Shown: piece by piece, positions 10,581 to 31,400 of the stretch
Layout: each line of letters starts with the position of its first letter
How positions within the stretch are numbered: position 1 is the first letter of the stretch
NCBI GenBank assembly: GCA_007449985.2
Contig: VIIQ02000005.1
Span: 744,001-808,000, forward strand
DNA length: 64,000 nucleotides
From: Desmodesmus armatus
Lineage: Eukaryota > Chlorophyta > Chlorophyceae > Sphaeropleales > Scenedesmaceae
Direction of reading: 5' to 3'
Notes under the pieces: generated by a model
What the model was told of the DNA's origin: nothing
What the model saw: the letters and a program-made list of their open reading frames with translations, nothing else
The model's database searches: none
Program-made: the position numbers and the translations under genes

Positions 10581-11982
10581 TCACTCGTCACCCATGGCAA
10601 TCTCTAGGGCAAAGTCGTCCCGCTCAACACTGTCGGCATCTTTGTTCAGTGCTTGCATTGCAAAGTAGCGCCCAAACTGCAGGTCGTACACCTCATCCTC
10701 TGGCACTGTCTCCAGCACGCAGTCCTCCTGGGGGAATGATACGCACAAGAGAGCAAAGCCTTTCTGCTTCAGCTCCTCGCTGACACCCAGGGCCTGTGGC
10801 TGGTACACGCTGCCCTCCTTCACCTTGACAGCACAGGCTGTGCAGCAGCCCATGCGGCAGGCATAGGGCAGGTCATAGCCCTGGTCCTCAGCCTCCCACA
10901 TGATGTACCTGCACAAATCGCAGTTGGGGCGGCAGCGACGGCATGCCTTCAATACACGGAGAGACAGAGCAGTCGCTGCTTCAAGTTGTGGCTGGACACT
11001 GAGCTGTTGCTGCAAATGCATGTCTACGTGCGTGACAAGGCCTTCAAGGCCTGCAAGTTGCTGTTTGCACACAACTGGGCAGATGCACGCATGCAGCCCT
11101 GCAGCCCCAGAGAGGCAGCTGCAATGCACCCATACACCACGTGCCAGGAACTGCTGCAGCACCCAGTGTCACACCTGTCTTGAGGCACCTCCACCTCCAC
11201 AGTTTCATCTGAGTAGTGGTTGTATATTTTGACCTTGTATGAGGGGCAGTCACCTTTTGAAGGCCCCTCACCCGTGCCCACACCAAAGCGGTCACCATCA
11301 GCATTCTTGCGGCCCAGCTGCACACACAAGACGACATATGTGATGCAATTGTTATGGTTGCGTCCAGAGCAGAGTGTGTCGAATTGATTTGCCCATTGGC
11401 GTTGACCAGCCTGGCATACAGGAGGTGCCGTGCAAATTACAGCTAATGTCAAGACCACTGCACATATCTACTATGATGACACAGCCTTTTTGTTTGTTGA
11501 GACACCTGCCGCCGGCTGGGCAGTGGTTGTTGCGTTCAGCCACTACAGCACATTTGCAATGCAGACTCTGTAGCGGCTGCTTGTGTTGCAACCTCGTACT
11601 CACCACCATGGCTGCATTGAACTGGTCGACCAGGAACAAATCAACAGCACCATCCTTCTCATACTTTGCACGCCACTCTTCTGTCGTCAGCTTGCGGCCT
11701 GATGTGGAGGGCTGTTCTTGCTGAGTGGTAGTGGTAGCCTCCTCCTACAGCAGAAGCAGCAGCTGGGGTGAATGTCCGACAGCACTACCCAACAAGTGCA
11801 TCATCTGACCCAAAGGACGAGCATTGAACACTTTGAACCCGTTGAGTACACACAAGCCCTTGTACCTGTGCAATCCTGCAGACCACACTCTGGATCCTGG
11901 GCAGTCTGGTGCCAGCAGACCTGTGAGTCGGGTGCTGGCGTGTGCAGCCTAACTGTGACTTGGTGTGCATACTGAATGCCAT
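10581..11982 (-). CDS. FDC2: Ferredoxin C2, plastid 2Fe-2S protein with extended C terminus
   Basis: Exons on the minus strand: 11982-11866, 11744-11604, 11317-11175, 10908-10581; about 242 aa. Exon 1 starts MAFSMHTKSQ and is Arg/Ser/His-rich without acidic residues, as expected for a plastid transit peptide. The ferredoxin fold has the C-x4-C-x2-C cluster loop in ACRMGCCTACAVKV, with the fourth Cys in FALLCVSFP. The C-terminal block DEVYDLQFGRYFA...ERDDFALEIAMGDE is the hallmark of plant FdC2 and absent from photosynthetic ferredoxin. In plants FdC2 affects photosynthetic electron flow and chlorophyll synthesis; its exact partners are unsettled. The extra Cys next to the second ligand is typical of this subfamily. 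Starts head to head with the pfkB gene. Confidence 0.92.
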
Positions 11983-12671
11983 TGTTGAAGCCGGAATATG
12001 TCGCTGCCCAAGCAGCAGATCTCGGAGGTCCAGAGGTCACGGACCCGGCAGATGTGATATCAGGCGATGTTCAGGGGCACAGAGGTTCTGAATCTGTACA
12101 GACCGCGGCGTGTCGTTGTCGATCGCGTCCTGCACTGTTGCGTGGGTGACATGTTATTTTGGCTGTCGTGCATGTCAGAGAAAGCATATATAAAACGGTG
12201 TGTGAGACAATCAACAACTGTAGGTGGCAAAAACAAGGCCCGATCCTGTCCTCAACCAGTGCCAAGTTTATACTCAACCATGGCCAGAGGTCATGACCTG
12301 TTCAGGCAGAGCCCGCGAGGTGGAGGCATATTACCTGGGTCTGAAGTTGCCCAAAGGATGATCAGTGGCAGTTCTTGCCGCAGGATGGTCCACACTGTAC
12401 ATGATCACGTCAAAAGCAGAACATCAGCTGAAAGGCACCCGCAGGCCACCACCACTGCAGCTTTGACTCACTCTCGGTTTTATCAGTCCTTGCATGTGAT
12501 CCATCAAGGTTGTAGACAAGCCAGAGCGAACTTTCAAAAACAGCAGTTACCAACCGGCAAACGACTCAGGTTGCTAGAGGGTTGCTGCGTTGATGCCTAA
12601 AAGCATTTGAACCTTCTCGGAACACATTCTTGCAGGTTGGCCGCCAGACAGCTGTAGGAGGTGGTGATCAC
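11983..12671. promoter_or_regulatory. Divergent region, FDC2 / pfkB kinase
   Basis: A TATA-like TATATAAAAC lies near 12186 on the plus strand, oriented toward the pfkB gene. A good acceptor, TTCTTGCAG at about 12626-12634, precedes the pfkB ATG and suggests a non-coding first exon and a 5' UTR intron. No protein-coding exon is recognised. Confidence 0.45.
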
Positions 12672-15011
12672 ATGCAACTGACCTCCTGCATCCAGCAGAG
12701 CAATCTAGCCAAGCATACCACACCGATTGAATCATTGAGTCGGGTCAGATGTGATCGCAGGCAGCGTTGTTCAGCACGCGTGGCTGCTGCAGCTGGGCTG
12801 CACCAACAGCAGCAACAGCAACAGCAGACCTCACGCGTGTTGGACAGATACGATTTGCTGGGCCTCAGCAACTTGTGCGTAGATGTCGTTGTCAACGTCG
12901 ATAAGCTCCCAGGGCCTGACAAAGAGGAGCGCCTTCAGATACTGCACAAGGTACCCCAAGCAGGTTCCCTCCAGTTCCCTCTGCTCACGGCGGTTCCAAC
13001 TCACCTTGCCTATTTCTCTGCGCTGACACGCAGCTCACGGCAGCCCCGCCATCTGAGAAGCACTGGGAGCTCGGGGGCAACTGCAACTGCCTTATAGCAG
13101 TAAGTGTGAACCACTGGGGAGCATGATTTTCACAACATAAGCTGCAACAGTAGGAACTTAGCTGCCCTGCGATCGGTGCTGCGTCATCAGCTGGTGCTGC
13201 TGCTGCTGCTCCCTTGTGCAGGCGGCCAGGTTGGGTTTGAATGTTGGCAGTGTCGGTCATGTCGGAAGCGATGTGTATGGTCGCTACATGGACCGCATCA
13301 TGCAGCAGGAAGGCATCCACTCAGTGATGCGCATCATGCCACCAGAGATGCACGGCACCCCACTTGATGAGACGCTGCTGTGCTTTGTGCTGGTGGACCC
13401 CCAGGGCAGGTGCGCTGCAGCTGTGCACTGCCAGGCACCATGCTGCATTGCCAGTGCTGGCGTCACGTTGCAATCCCAGTGCTGGCAACATGCAGGCCCA
13501 CATGAGCGCAGCGATGGGCAAAGGCACATTCACTGCAGTAGCGCCAGGCAGGGCAGTGCCCATGGCCATGCGGGAGAACAGCAGGGCTGGCGTGAGGTGT
13601 GTCAGTAGGCGCAATGTTTGCCATGTCTTTGCTGCAGGCATTCATTTGTCAGTGCTTACGACTTTGGTCCTTGGCCGCTGCTGGAGGGTGTTACAGAGTT
13701 GCCAGCTTCCGTCACCCAGGTGGGCAAAGCAGCAGCTTGATTTGCAGTTGTGGTGGCCTGCCAGTGCACATACCCTGTGTGCTGCAGCCGCCCTGTAGCG
13801 CAGTGCCACTGGGCGCGGATGTGCCTGTTGTGCCAGGGGATGTGCTGCCGCATTCTTTTTTCCTGGGAAGGCAGTACGCTTTTGCCACTAGAGCAGCTCG
13901 GGGATCTCTTGAGCCGCTGCGCAGATGGTGGCAACGGCAGCTGGCATTGGCAGCTTGGCAGCACTGCCACGGGGTTGACAGCAACTGCAGGTCCAGTGTA
14001 TGCACTGGTTGCTGATTGTGTCATGTGCTGTCATGTGCAGGCGCTGCAGTCCACAGCCGCAGTGTTCACCAACGGTTTTGTTTTTGATGAGTGGCCGCTG
14101 GATCTTGTCAAGTCAGCCATCAATACTGCCAGTGCAGCAGGGGCAGCCATTTGCTTTGACCCAGGTGAGCTTCTGCTTGTGTTTGTTAGCTGTGTTGGGC
14201 AGGCTGACAAGGCAGCTGCAGAAAACATGCAGCATGACATGTTTCTCGGGGCTCATGTTACTGTTATGTGGGTGATGAGTAGGCCATGCACATGTTGATG
14301 CCTTGAAACTGTGTATTGCCTGCAGGACCGCGTGCCTTCACCATGAAGACTGGCAGCAGACGCCATGCTTTGGATTCTCTGCTGGACCTGTCGCACGTAG
14401 TGCTCATGACAGAGGTGGGTTCACCCTGCCAGCACAGCACAGGAAGGCAAAGAACAAGTGCCCATGTTCATGTGTTTCAGCACAGCAGCTGGTACGGGAG
14501 CAAGCAGCAGAGCCCAGCTCAGCACAGTGCAGGGATGCTCGTGCATCACAGCACAACATTCAGCACAGCCCAGCATGCATCACTGCACAGCAAGTCACCA
14601 TCCTTGCAGCTGCCAGTGACAGCCTCCTGGGTGTTGCACTACGTAGCAAGGAATTGGCGTTGTGCATTCGCAGGAGGAGGCTTTGCAAGTGACAGGCCAG
14701 ACTGACCCGCAAGCTGCTGCTGAGGCTGTCCTCAGCCGGCCCAACACCGCCACTGAGTGGTGTGTGGTGAAGATGGGTGGCGAGGGTGCTGTGCTGGTGA
14801 CCAAAGCTGGCGAGGTGCACCATGCCCCGGCCTTCAAGGTGAGCTTGTGTTCTGCACTTGCAAGCACGTGGCATATTGCTCCCGGCATCCCCATAGACTG
14901 GGCCTGCTGGTGCCATGCATGCCTTGCAATCACCTACCTGCTGGCAGCTGGGCCTGTGTTGGATGTAGTGTTGATAGGTAGAGGTCTGTAAATTCCAGCA
15001 GCTGTGTTGTG

Positions 15012-15045
<34 letters not shown>

Positions 15046-15476
15046 CTCCTGCTGTACAGGTTGAAGTCAAGGACACTGTTGGCTGTGGGGACAGCTTTGC
15101 AGCTGCTATTGCCATGGGTTTCTGCCGGACGCATGATGTGCGTGCCACATTGCTGCTGGCCAATGCAGTTGGTGCAGCCACAGCCACTGGCAGAGGAGCA
15201 GGCACCAATGTGGCCAGGGCTGACACAGTCATGCAGCTGCTGCAGCAGGCAGCCAATGACTGCAGCAGCCAGGCAGCTGGGCACCAGGGTGACATTGAGC
15301 TGGCCATTAGCGTCTTACACAGCTCGCTGGCCACCATGGAGGACGTGCCGTCATGTACATCACAGCTGGCTGGTGCAGGCAACAATGGCAGCAATCAAGG
15401 TCGCACCAGCAATGGCGGCAATGGCAGCAGCAACAGCAGCAGCAGCTCGCGGGCGCCAGCTGCACGCGCTGCGTGA
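12672..15476 (+). CDS. pfkB-family (ribokinase-type) carbohydrate kinase
   Basis: Exons: 12672-12950, 13034-13099, 13222-13409, 13638-13719, 14041-14164, 14326-14414, 14674-14838, 15060-15476; about 469 aa. The short second exon encodes HWELGGNCNCLIA, the sugar-site GGN region. Exon 3 has GHVGSDVYG. The last exon has the pfkB signature 2, DTVGCGDSFAAAIAMG, with the catalytic Asp. The family phosphorylates sugars, nucleosides or related alcohols with ATP; the substrate cannot be told from sequence. The WE-x-GGNCN and HSFVSAYDFGPWP motifs resemble a plant pfkB group of unknown substrate rather than classical fructokinase. The N terminus (basic, followed by a Gln run) may be a transit peptide. 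The C-terminal ~40 residues are Ser/Asn/Gly-rich. Convergent with MenB. Confidence 0.88.
15013..15042 (+). repeat. (CTG)10 microsatellite in 3' splice region
   Basis: Ten uninterrupted CTG units end 17 bases before the acceptor of the last pfkB exon (15060), so the repeat sits in the polypyrimidine/branch region of that intron. Confidence 0.9.
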
Positions 15477-16190
15477 GCTCAGTTTTTCTGTAAACCACCA
15501 GCCGCTGCAAAAAGTGGTTCGCTGTCCAAGCAGTGATATTTTGCTGACTCAGCTCCGTGGACTCTTGGGCTTGCATGCTGACAGCTGGAGACGTCCTGTG
15601 TGTGATGCGCTGTGCTTTTGGCACTTCATCTGTAGGGTTGCATTGTTTGCATACAAGTGCTCCTGCAAAGCGCTGATTTCCGCTACCGTGGTATCTAGGC
15701 AGCAACGCTGTCCCTTAGCTAGGGCACTAACCAGGCAGCTGGCATCAATTCTTGCGGAGGCTCTGTTGCATGGCCTGTGGTAGTGTAGTCCCCTGCTCAA
15801 CTGTAGTTTTGTGTTCAGGTCAGCTTGACCTTGTTTGAGTATTGTACAGGCCCCTCAAAGGTCCATGTGTGTAAGTACCAGCTTTGGCAGTCCTGGGTTG
15901 ACCATGTCTTGTCAGGTTGGCGTGCATTGCAGTGTGCCTGTGGTGTACTGTTGCAAATGAAAGGTACTTGCCCACTTTCGCCATTGTCTGACATACGCAA
16001 CTGTGATTCCTTCTGTCAAACTTTGAACAGTGGACTCCACAGAACTTTGACAGCCATGTGATCATTGGTGTGGGGTATCATAGCCATGCTTGCATGCCAT
16101 GCAAGCGGCAACACCCGCAAAAAACAATTCAGATGCATACCAGCTGCCAGCCTGGCACGGTACAAACAATGCCCTATGCTTGCGCTTCAT
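15477..16190. other. Convergent intergenic region, pfkB / MenB
   Basis: No coding exon is recognised. TGTAAA occurs 12 bases past the pfkB stop (near 15489), which may be too close to serve as its polyadenylation signal. Confidence 0.5.
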
Positions 16191-18113
16191 CTATGGCAGC
16201 CGTGGGAACTTGCTGAAGTTTGGCGGCCGCTTCTCCAGATATGCCTCTCGGCCCTCATTGCCCTCTTCGCTCTGGTAGAACAGCATGGTGGCATCACCCC
16301 CCAGCTGCTGTATTCCTGCCTGCCCATCCTCAGCTGCATTCAAAGCTGACTTGAGCACCCGCAATGCTGTGGGGCTGTTGCGCAGCATCTCCCTGCACCA
16401 CACCAGTGTCTCCTGCTCCAGCTGCTCCAGAGGAACCACCTGCATGGAGAAAAATTCAGCATGCCACTTGGTGCAGCGGTTGTGCGCCTGCCAGTAATCA
16501 ACCAGCTGGCCTTCACACAGCAACCAAACCAAACCAGCGCACACAGTCAGCAGTGCCGTCATGGTGATGGGGAAGCTGTGTGAGTGATGGTTGGCTGCAG
16601 CAAGTTGGCTACTCCAGCACATGAACATATCGTCCGTGGTCGATTGCTGCACACATAGGCTGCCGGGCACCGACACAGTTGTGCATGTGATTTCTTCGCA
16701 AAATCTGCAAGGTCTTTCTGCAGCTGACAGTCCTGGGCTGCGCACCTTGTTGACCAGGCCCATCTGCTGTGCCTCCTGTGCGTCATACAGGCGCGCCAGG
16801 AACCACATCTCGCGTGCCTTCTTCTGGCCTACCAGACGGGCCATGTGGGTGGACCCATAGCCTGCATCGAAGCTGCCGACCTTGGGCCCCGTCTGGCCAA
16901 AAACTGCGTTGTCTGCTGCAATCTGCATGCAGCCAACATGTGCAACCATACATTCAGTAGGTTGCAGCTGCAACAATCACCGACCTGTGCAGCTGATGCC
17001 ACCTGCAGACTGCTGAGCAGCGTATGTTTGTGGAAAACTCGACAACATGCTGCTGACAATGACGTACTGATCTGGTGCAGACAAGACCAGCGATTGGTGC
17101 AACCACTGCTTACCGTGAGGTCGCACACCATGTGCAATATGTGGCCGCCACCCACTGCATAGCCTGCCACCATGGCGACGACTGGCTTGGGCAGCCGGCG
17201 TATTTGCATCTGAAGGTCTAGCACGTTGAGGCGCGGCACACTGTCCTCCCCCACGTACCCGCCCTTGCCGCGCACCGACTGGTCACCGCCGCTGCAGAAG
17301 GCGAGCGGGCCTTCACCTGCAAAGCACCGATCACAACAGTCTTTATATGAAACATCCTGCCTGCTGAGTAGGGGCCCTCCCTGCTGTCTGGAACATGCCA
17401 ATTCAGACTGCCTGGCCTATTGGAGAAGTCCCAAGAGAATGTTTGGTGCTGCCTGGACTCAAGGAGCTGAGTTGTCTTGGTGGCAGGCTGTTGCGGCAGC
17501 TGCCATGAGTGCCACAATGAGTCACCTGTCAGGATGATGACCCCAATGCGCGGGTCGTCCCTTGCATCGGTGAAGCACCTTGACATCTCCATGACTGCAA
17601 GCATCAAAAGACGGAAGAGAGTCAGGACTCGCATCGATGATGAGGCTATACTGTGGTTTGCACCACTGTCATGCTCATGGCTACTCATGCAGCACTGCAG
17701 CCCCTCTGCTGTGTTGGCTCACTGCTCACCTGTCCTGGGTGTGAAAGCATTGCGTTTCTCAGGCCTGTTGATGGTGATCTGCAGCAAAAGCCCACCTACA
17801 GGTGAGGCAAGTTGCTACTGCCAACCCCTGCAACAGCTGCTGTTATGGTTGACTTCTGCACCTTTGCGATGCCCTCCTCTGATTTCGCGTACTTCACTTC
17901 GTCAAGCCGTTCCTTAGCCACGCATTGGATCTCTCGCCAAAGCGCTGGCTCTTTCGACACTTGTCCATGGACACGAGCATAGCTCGAGGGTGTGCCCGTG
18001 GCAGACGCATAGCAGCATTGCTGCGCCCTCTGTTGTGCCAAGCTGCTGCTGGGGCCAGGACCAGCACAACATTGCCGCTCCAGCACTGCGAGACGCCTGC
18101 TGGCGTCGTCCAT
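16191..18113 (-). CDS. MENB: 1,4-dihydroxy-2-naphthoyl-CoA synthase (phylloquinone pathway)
   Basis: Exons on the minus strand: 18113-17862, 17778-17730, 17594-17526, 17316-17114, 16922-16746, 16439-16191; 332 aa, close to the Arabidopsis enzyme. It closes the naphthoquinone ring: O-succinylbenzoyl-CoA to 1,4-dihydroxy-2-naphthoyl-CoA. Crotonase-fold motifs: [39 protein letters not shown] (oxyanion/CoA site), [13 protein letters not shown], and the C-terminal [13 protein letters not shown]. Plant MenB is imported into peroxisomes through an N-terminal PTS2; here the N terminus [15 protein letters not shown] has the R-L and Q positions of a PTS2 but Glu at position 6 and Cys at position 9, so the signal is degenerate. 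Convergent with pfkB; the next gene (GDP-fucose synthase) runs the same way. Confidence 0.95.
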
Positions 18114-18433
18114 GACCCTGTTTCCTTCCCTGTTTGTAGCACCTCAGATTTTTTTGTCTTTTGCTTCTGCTGCTGCAAAGCCTCAATTGGTCTTGAATAT
18201 TGCCTTGCCAAAGGTGCAGGATCACACGAGACAAACACACAGACTGGGCTGCATGTGACAGCCATTCGAACCGTGTGACAGGCTGGCGACAGGCACACAC
18301 CACTCAAAACACTCAGGTGCTGGGGTCACAGTTAATGCACGTTGCCAAGCTGAAGATGTGTGATGACACAGCACCCTCAAAGATAAACCAACCCACGATT
18401 ATACACACGACACACAAGGCTGCACATTGTTGC
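18114..18433 (-). other. Short gap between MenB start and GDP-fucose synthase stop
   Basis: About 320 bp that must hold the MenB promoter and 5' UTR and the 3' UTR of the upstream, same-strand GDP-L-fucose synthase gene. No TATA box or coding exon was recognised. Confidence 0.4.
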
Positions 18434-23221
<4,788 letters not shown>

Positions 23222-23873
23222 AGCTGTATTCACCAGCAAAGCGTACTGTTCGTCGTCAGCCATATTGTTCAGGCCCTTTGCATGTCAGACGGACAATTCT
23301 GGGCTGCTTGTTCTCCTTGCTTTTGTTCTGCTCTTTGCTGACCTACCGTGCTTGCTGCTTTTGCTTTGCAGGTGCCATACTGACAGCTCTGCGCATGTGC
23401 AGCATTTGTGGTGTGATCCGCAGCTGTCTTGTACTGTAAGAGGGGGTGACGTTTTTTTACGGATGCAACAGGTTCATGTCAAGGGGCTCCCTTGCATGAC
23501 ACTCAGTGACGAACTTTTTACTCAGCAAGGTATCATCCATGCAGCAGGGTGTCTGCATTCTGGTTCAACGTCTGTCTGTTCTGTTGCGAACTACTTTGTG
23601 ACATATGGTCAAAAGAGTTCGGAGCTCTCGTCGTGCTCTGCAGCCTATCAGAGCGTTCTGGTTGAGCGTCGACTCTTGTGTAACACAGCCTTGAACACCT
23701 GTTCATCGTGACATCACATAGCTGCTTGTAGTGTAGGGCCTGTCAGCGGGATGTAGGCAACCGCTATGGCACTAGGTGGTGTTCACAATGGAACAGTGAA
23801 CAAACTCAACATACCCCGGGACGGCACAGTTAGTGCAACATATACATTACTGACACAGTCTCTGAATGCAAGT

Positions 23874-23945
23874 GGAAGTCAACACAAAACACACATTCCA
23901 CATGCGTATGGAAGTCAACACAAAACACACGTTCCACATGCATAT
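23874..23945. repeat. 36-bp tandem repeat, two copies
   Basis: Units 23874-23909 and 23910-23945 begin GGAAGTCAACACAAAACACA and differ at two positions. They lie in the downstream region of galactokinase 1. Confidence 0.9.
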
Positions 23946-23973
23946 GCATCACTTACTACTTCTTTTCGTTGAC

Positions 23974-24011
23974 AGACACGGCAGCTTCAGCCTCTGCGAT
24001 CTTATTACAAC
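23974..24011 (-). repeat. Shared TGTAA element, copy downstream of galactokinase 1
   Basis: 38 bases matching 9112-9149 in reverse orientation at 36 of 38 positions. On the minus strand it reads TGTAATAAGATCGCAGAGG followed by CTGAAGCTGCCGTGTCT. It starts 25 bases past the galactokinase 1 stop codon, in that gene's sense orientation. It may act as the 3' processing signal. Confidence 0.65.
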
Positions 24012-24035
24012 GCATTTGTTCCAAGAGGAACCCAA

Positions 24036-28008
<3,973 letters not shown>

Positions 28009-28449
28009 CGCGAAGCAGATCGTAACGATTATTCAGCGGGTCGTGATAGGCCACAGCCACATTCGCCGTGCAGAATGCCAGAACTGGAAAAGCGTGACAG
28101 CGATCCAACTGGTTGTTGTCATCCGTTCGTTTCAGCCTTGGGAAGGTCAGGCACCTCACTACACCAGTTTTCTCTAAATTTGAATATAGAAACATGCGAC
28201 TGCTTAGTTGTGAGAATCTGGTTTGCAGCATAAGGCAGTGCACCTCGCCCAGCTGGCCCAGTCTCCTTGTGCAAGCTTGCTTGAACGCCAACGGCTGCAG
28301 AGCTCAATCCAACACTGACTGTGGTTTGAACGCCTAGTTTGCCTTAGATGCAGCCGCTGGGCAACGCATGCTTTTGCAGCACCCTTACAGGGTGACCTTC
28401 CAGGGTGCCGCGCTGACTATCTCATGCCTCCACACAGCATTGCTGAGCA
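28009..28449. promoter_or_regulatory. Divergent region, galactokinase 1 / CASTOR-POLLUX-like channel
   Basis: About 440 bp between the two start codons. No coding exon or clear TATA box was found. Confidence 0.4.
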
Positions 28450-31400
28450 ATGGACGTAGCACTCAAACGTGCCAGGGTTACTGTGACATGTTGTAGCAAC
28501 ACCAAGCAGCGCACCCCTGTGCCCTGGCATCGTCCCAGGAGACTGGCCATCCTGTGCACAGCTCAGCCACACCAGCAAGTCAGCACCCAGAACAGGGAGC
28601 ACGCTGCTGAGCCGTATGAGAGCAGCAGTGGCGACACCAGCAGCCGCAACACCAGCACTGCAGTTGTAGACGTGCATGAGGACAGCAAGGCGGAAGGTGT
28701 TGCAACCGGCACCTTCACCAACTTCGACAGTGGCCAGTTGGTAGTTGTGAGCGCCAGCAGCAGCTCAGGCGCGCTGACTAGCCATGGGGAGGTCAGCAGT
28801 GCAGTACAGCCAGCAGTACAGCCAGCAGCCACCATGCCAGAGGGATTGCCCTCACCGCAAGCTGTTGATGCAGGCCTCACCACCGGTTTGACCACCAGGT
28901 AAATGATGGGGGCATGTGTGCTGCGCATGCTGTCAGCAGCTGTTGTCAGACTCACTGACCTGATGCAAGCAACCAGCCCTGTCCACAGACAGCCAAAGCC
29001 CAACCCCTTTTGAACGCACACCCTGCAGGCACCTAGATTCAACATGTGCACTTACAGAGTTCAGCCTCCTGTCCTGTGCCTGTTGTCAATGCTGGCGCTG
29101 CCCTGCAGCATGGAAGACGACGCCCTCCCCCTGGAGGCAGCAGCAGCAAGGAATGCAGCCAAGGCAAGGGCAGTCCTTCGCAAGCACAGGCCACCAGCTG
29201 ATCCCGTCTGGTGGCCACCTGTGGAGTTCTCAGCCCTGGTAGGGTTGTGTGTGGCCCTTTTCATCTCTGGGCTCAGCAACATCTTCCTGTGCAAGCCAGT
29301 CATGCTGAGCCACTGCTTAGTCGGGCAGGGCAAGCACCGGGTGATGAAGGAGTGCAGCACCTGCTGTGCCTCGCCTGCAGCTCAGGCCAACCACCTGGTG
29401 CTGATGCAGCGCCAGCCGCAGCGCGTGCTGCAGCCGCTGCCGCTGCCCCTGCGGCAATACCTGGAGCTGGATCAGCTCCCAGCGCCCACCTACAAGGTGC
29501 CCTCCTTGGTGTCGCTGCCTGGGCGCACTGAGAGCGGCCTTACAGCTAGCTTAGTGGCGGCCAAGGAGTGGCTGCATAGCCGCATCGCCTACCAGCTCCA
29601 GCAGTTGGCCAGTGCCAACGTGTCCACAAAGGTGATGGCTCTGTGGCTGCTGTCAATGCCCTTCATCACGCTGGCAGCAGCTGGGTACCAACAAGTGGCA
29701 AAGGTGTCGTTCAAAGAAGCAATGTACAAGGTGAGCCCTAAGGGAAGCTGGCTGTAGTCCTCGGTGCCACTTTGGCCGGCTTCGGCATGTGCTTGAAGTT
29801 GACAGTTTCATGAATGTGTGATGTGCCATAGGGAGTAACGCCATTCGGATGGTGCGCCTGCAGGATGCAGTTTTTTTGGACTAGCTAGCAAAATGCTGCC
29901 TCCAAACGCTCTTTGCAGCATGCTGCGTCTGCCAATGCAGCCTGATTGCATGGCACCAGCACCAGCGCCTCTCAAAAGTCCCTGTCAACTGCTCCCTGAC
30001 CCTCCCTACCTGTGTTGTCCAGGTCTATGCACTGCTCATGAGGGTTCCTGGCATTGGTATTAACAAGGAAAATAATGCTGGTAGGAACTGAATGCTGTGC
30101 AGAATGTTGGCTGGCATGGGCAGCCTGACGGTGATGTGCTGCTGCCACACCTGCCTGTACAGCACAGCAGCATGCAGCAGCTTCTGCCACTGCTTCTGCA
30201 AGGCCTGTGCATCTACATTATGCCATATTGGCTTGATTCCTGCACTTGAAAAAATTCCATGTGTGGCTGCTGATAACGCACATCTGGTACCCTACCTCTC
30301 CCGCCCATGCTGCCCATTGTCACTGCAGCTTCCTACTTTGTTGCAAACTGTGTGTTCATTGCTGGTGTCTGGGTCTTTGCTGCCTTCATTGGTAAGTGAA
30401 CAAGCTGCAGGCAAGCAACAGGGTGCTGTGAAGGCTCAGTTGCAACCCACTCTTTTGCTGGATGTCACACAACAGCAGTATTGTTACCTTTCACAAGCAC
30501 GCTACCTGCCATCATTCATACTTCCCTGGCTGAGGGCAGGATGAGGCACCAGCAGCAGAAGTCATCTGACGCTCCCATGTCTGTTGTGCTTAGGGCCTGC
30601 CAAAGCTGCACTGGCATGCTTGCTGGCTGGCACCTGATCTTGCAGTGTTGTTTGTGTTGAAGCATGATGGCCTCTGTCACCTGCAGGTATCGTGAGTGAT
30701 GAGATCAAGACTGGGATCAAGAACTCCAGGGCAGGCAACTACAACATGCGGCTGGACGGCCACATCATCCTGCTCAACTGGAACAGCAGCAGTACAGCAC
30801 TGCTGCGGCACATTGCTTCAGCCTATGCAGTAAGTGGATGCACTGTAGCGGTAGATACGGTTGGTGCAAGCAAATTGACAACAAACAGGTGATGCAGCGT
30901 TGCGCATCTGCATACAGCCTGGCGTGCAAGCCCTGCACAGTGTCTGGCGGGCGACGGTGCCCAACACATCAGCACAGCCTCACGAGACCCAACGCATGTA
31001 GCCTGAGGTCCAGGCGACTGGTCACTGCTGTGGCCGCTTGCATCATAAAATGCTGCTGAACACCAAGGCGATGGCTGTCTGTTTGTTGCCGCAGGAGGGC
31101 GGCATGTTCAACAACCGTGCTATGTGGCCCTGGAACAATAGGCCCCCTGTGGTTATCCTGGCTGACAAGCCCAAGGTGGAGATGGACTTGGCAGTGCATG
31201 AGATGCTGAAGTAAGCTGCCCCGCAAGTTGTTCACAGCCGTGCACACTCATGGTGCTCACCAAGAATGGGTCTCATGCCAGAGAGCTGTCTGGTCGTGTT
31301 GACTAGCACTAGATGTCCTGGTCAGTGTCGTACTGCCGCTGACGCGCAACGGTTTGTGCTGCACTGCAACGCAGGGACCGTGGTTTGGCGCTTGAGGTGC

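Larger units (their letters stand above)
23222..24035. other. Convergent intergenic region, GMD / galactokinase 1
   Basis: No coding exon is recognised. TTGTACTGTAAGAG near 23428 carries TGTAA in the GMD sense and is a candidate polyadenylation signal. The galactokinase end carries a 36-bp tandem repeat and the shared TGTAA element. Confidence 0.5.

Noticed and set aside
12067..12600. 177-aa plus-strand frame
   Set aside because: No domain, overlaps a TATA-like site, and lies in the FDC2/pfkB divergent gap.
15013..15042. Regular triplet repeats as a possible CRISPR array
   Set aside because: Simple CTG microsatellite in a nuclear intron; no spacers.
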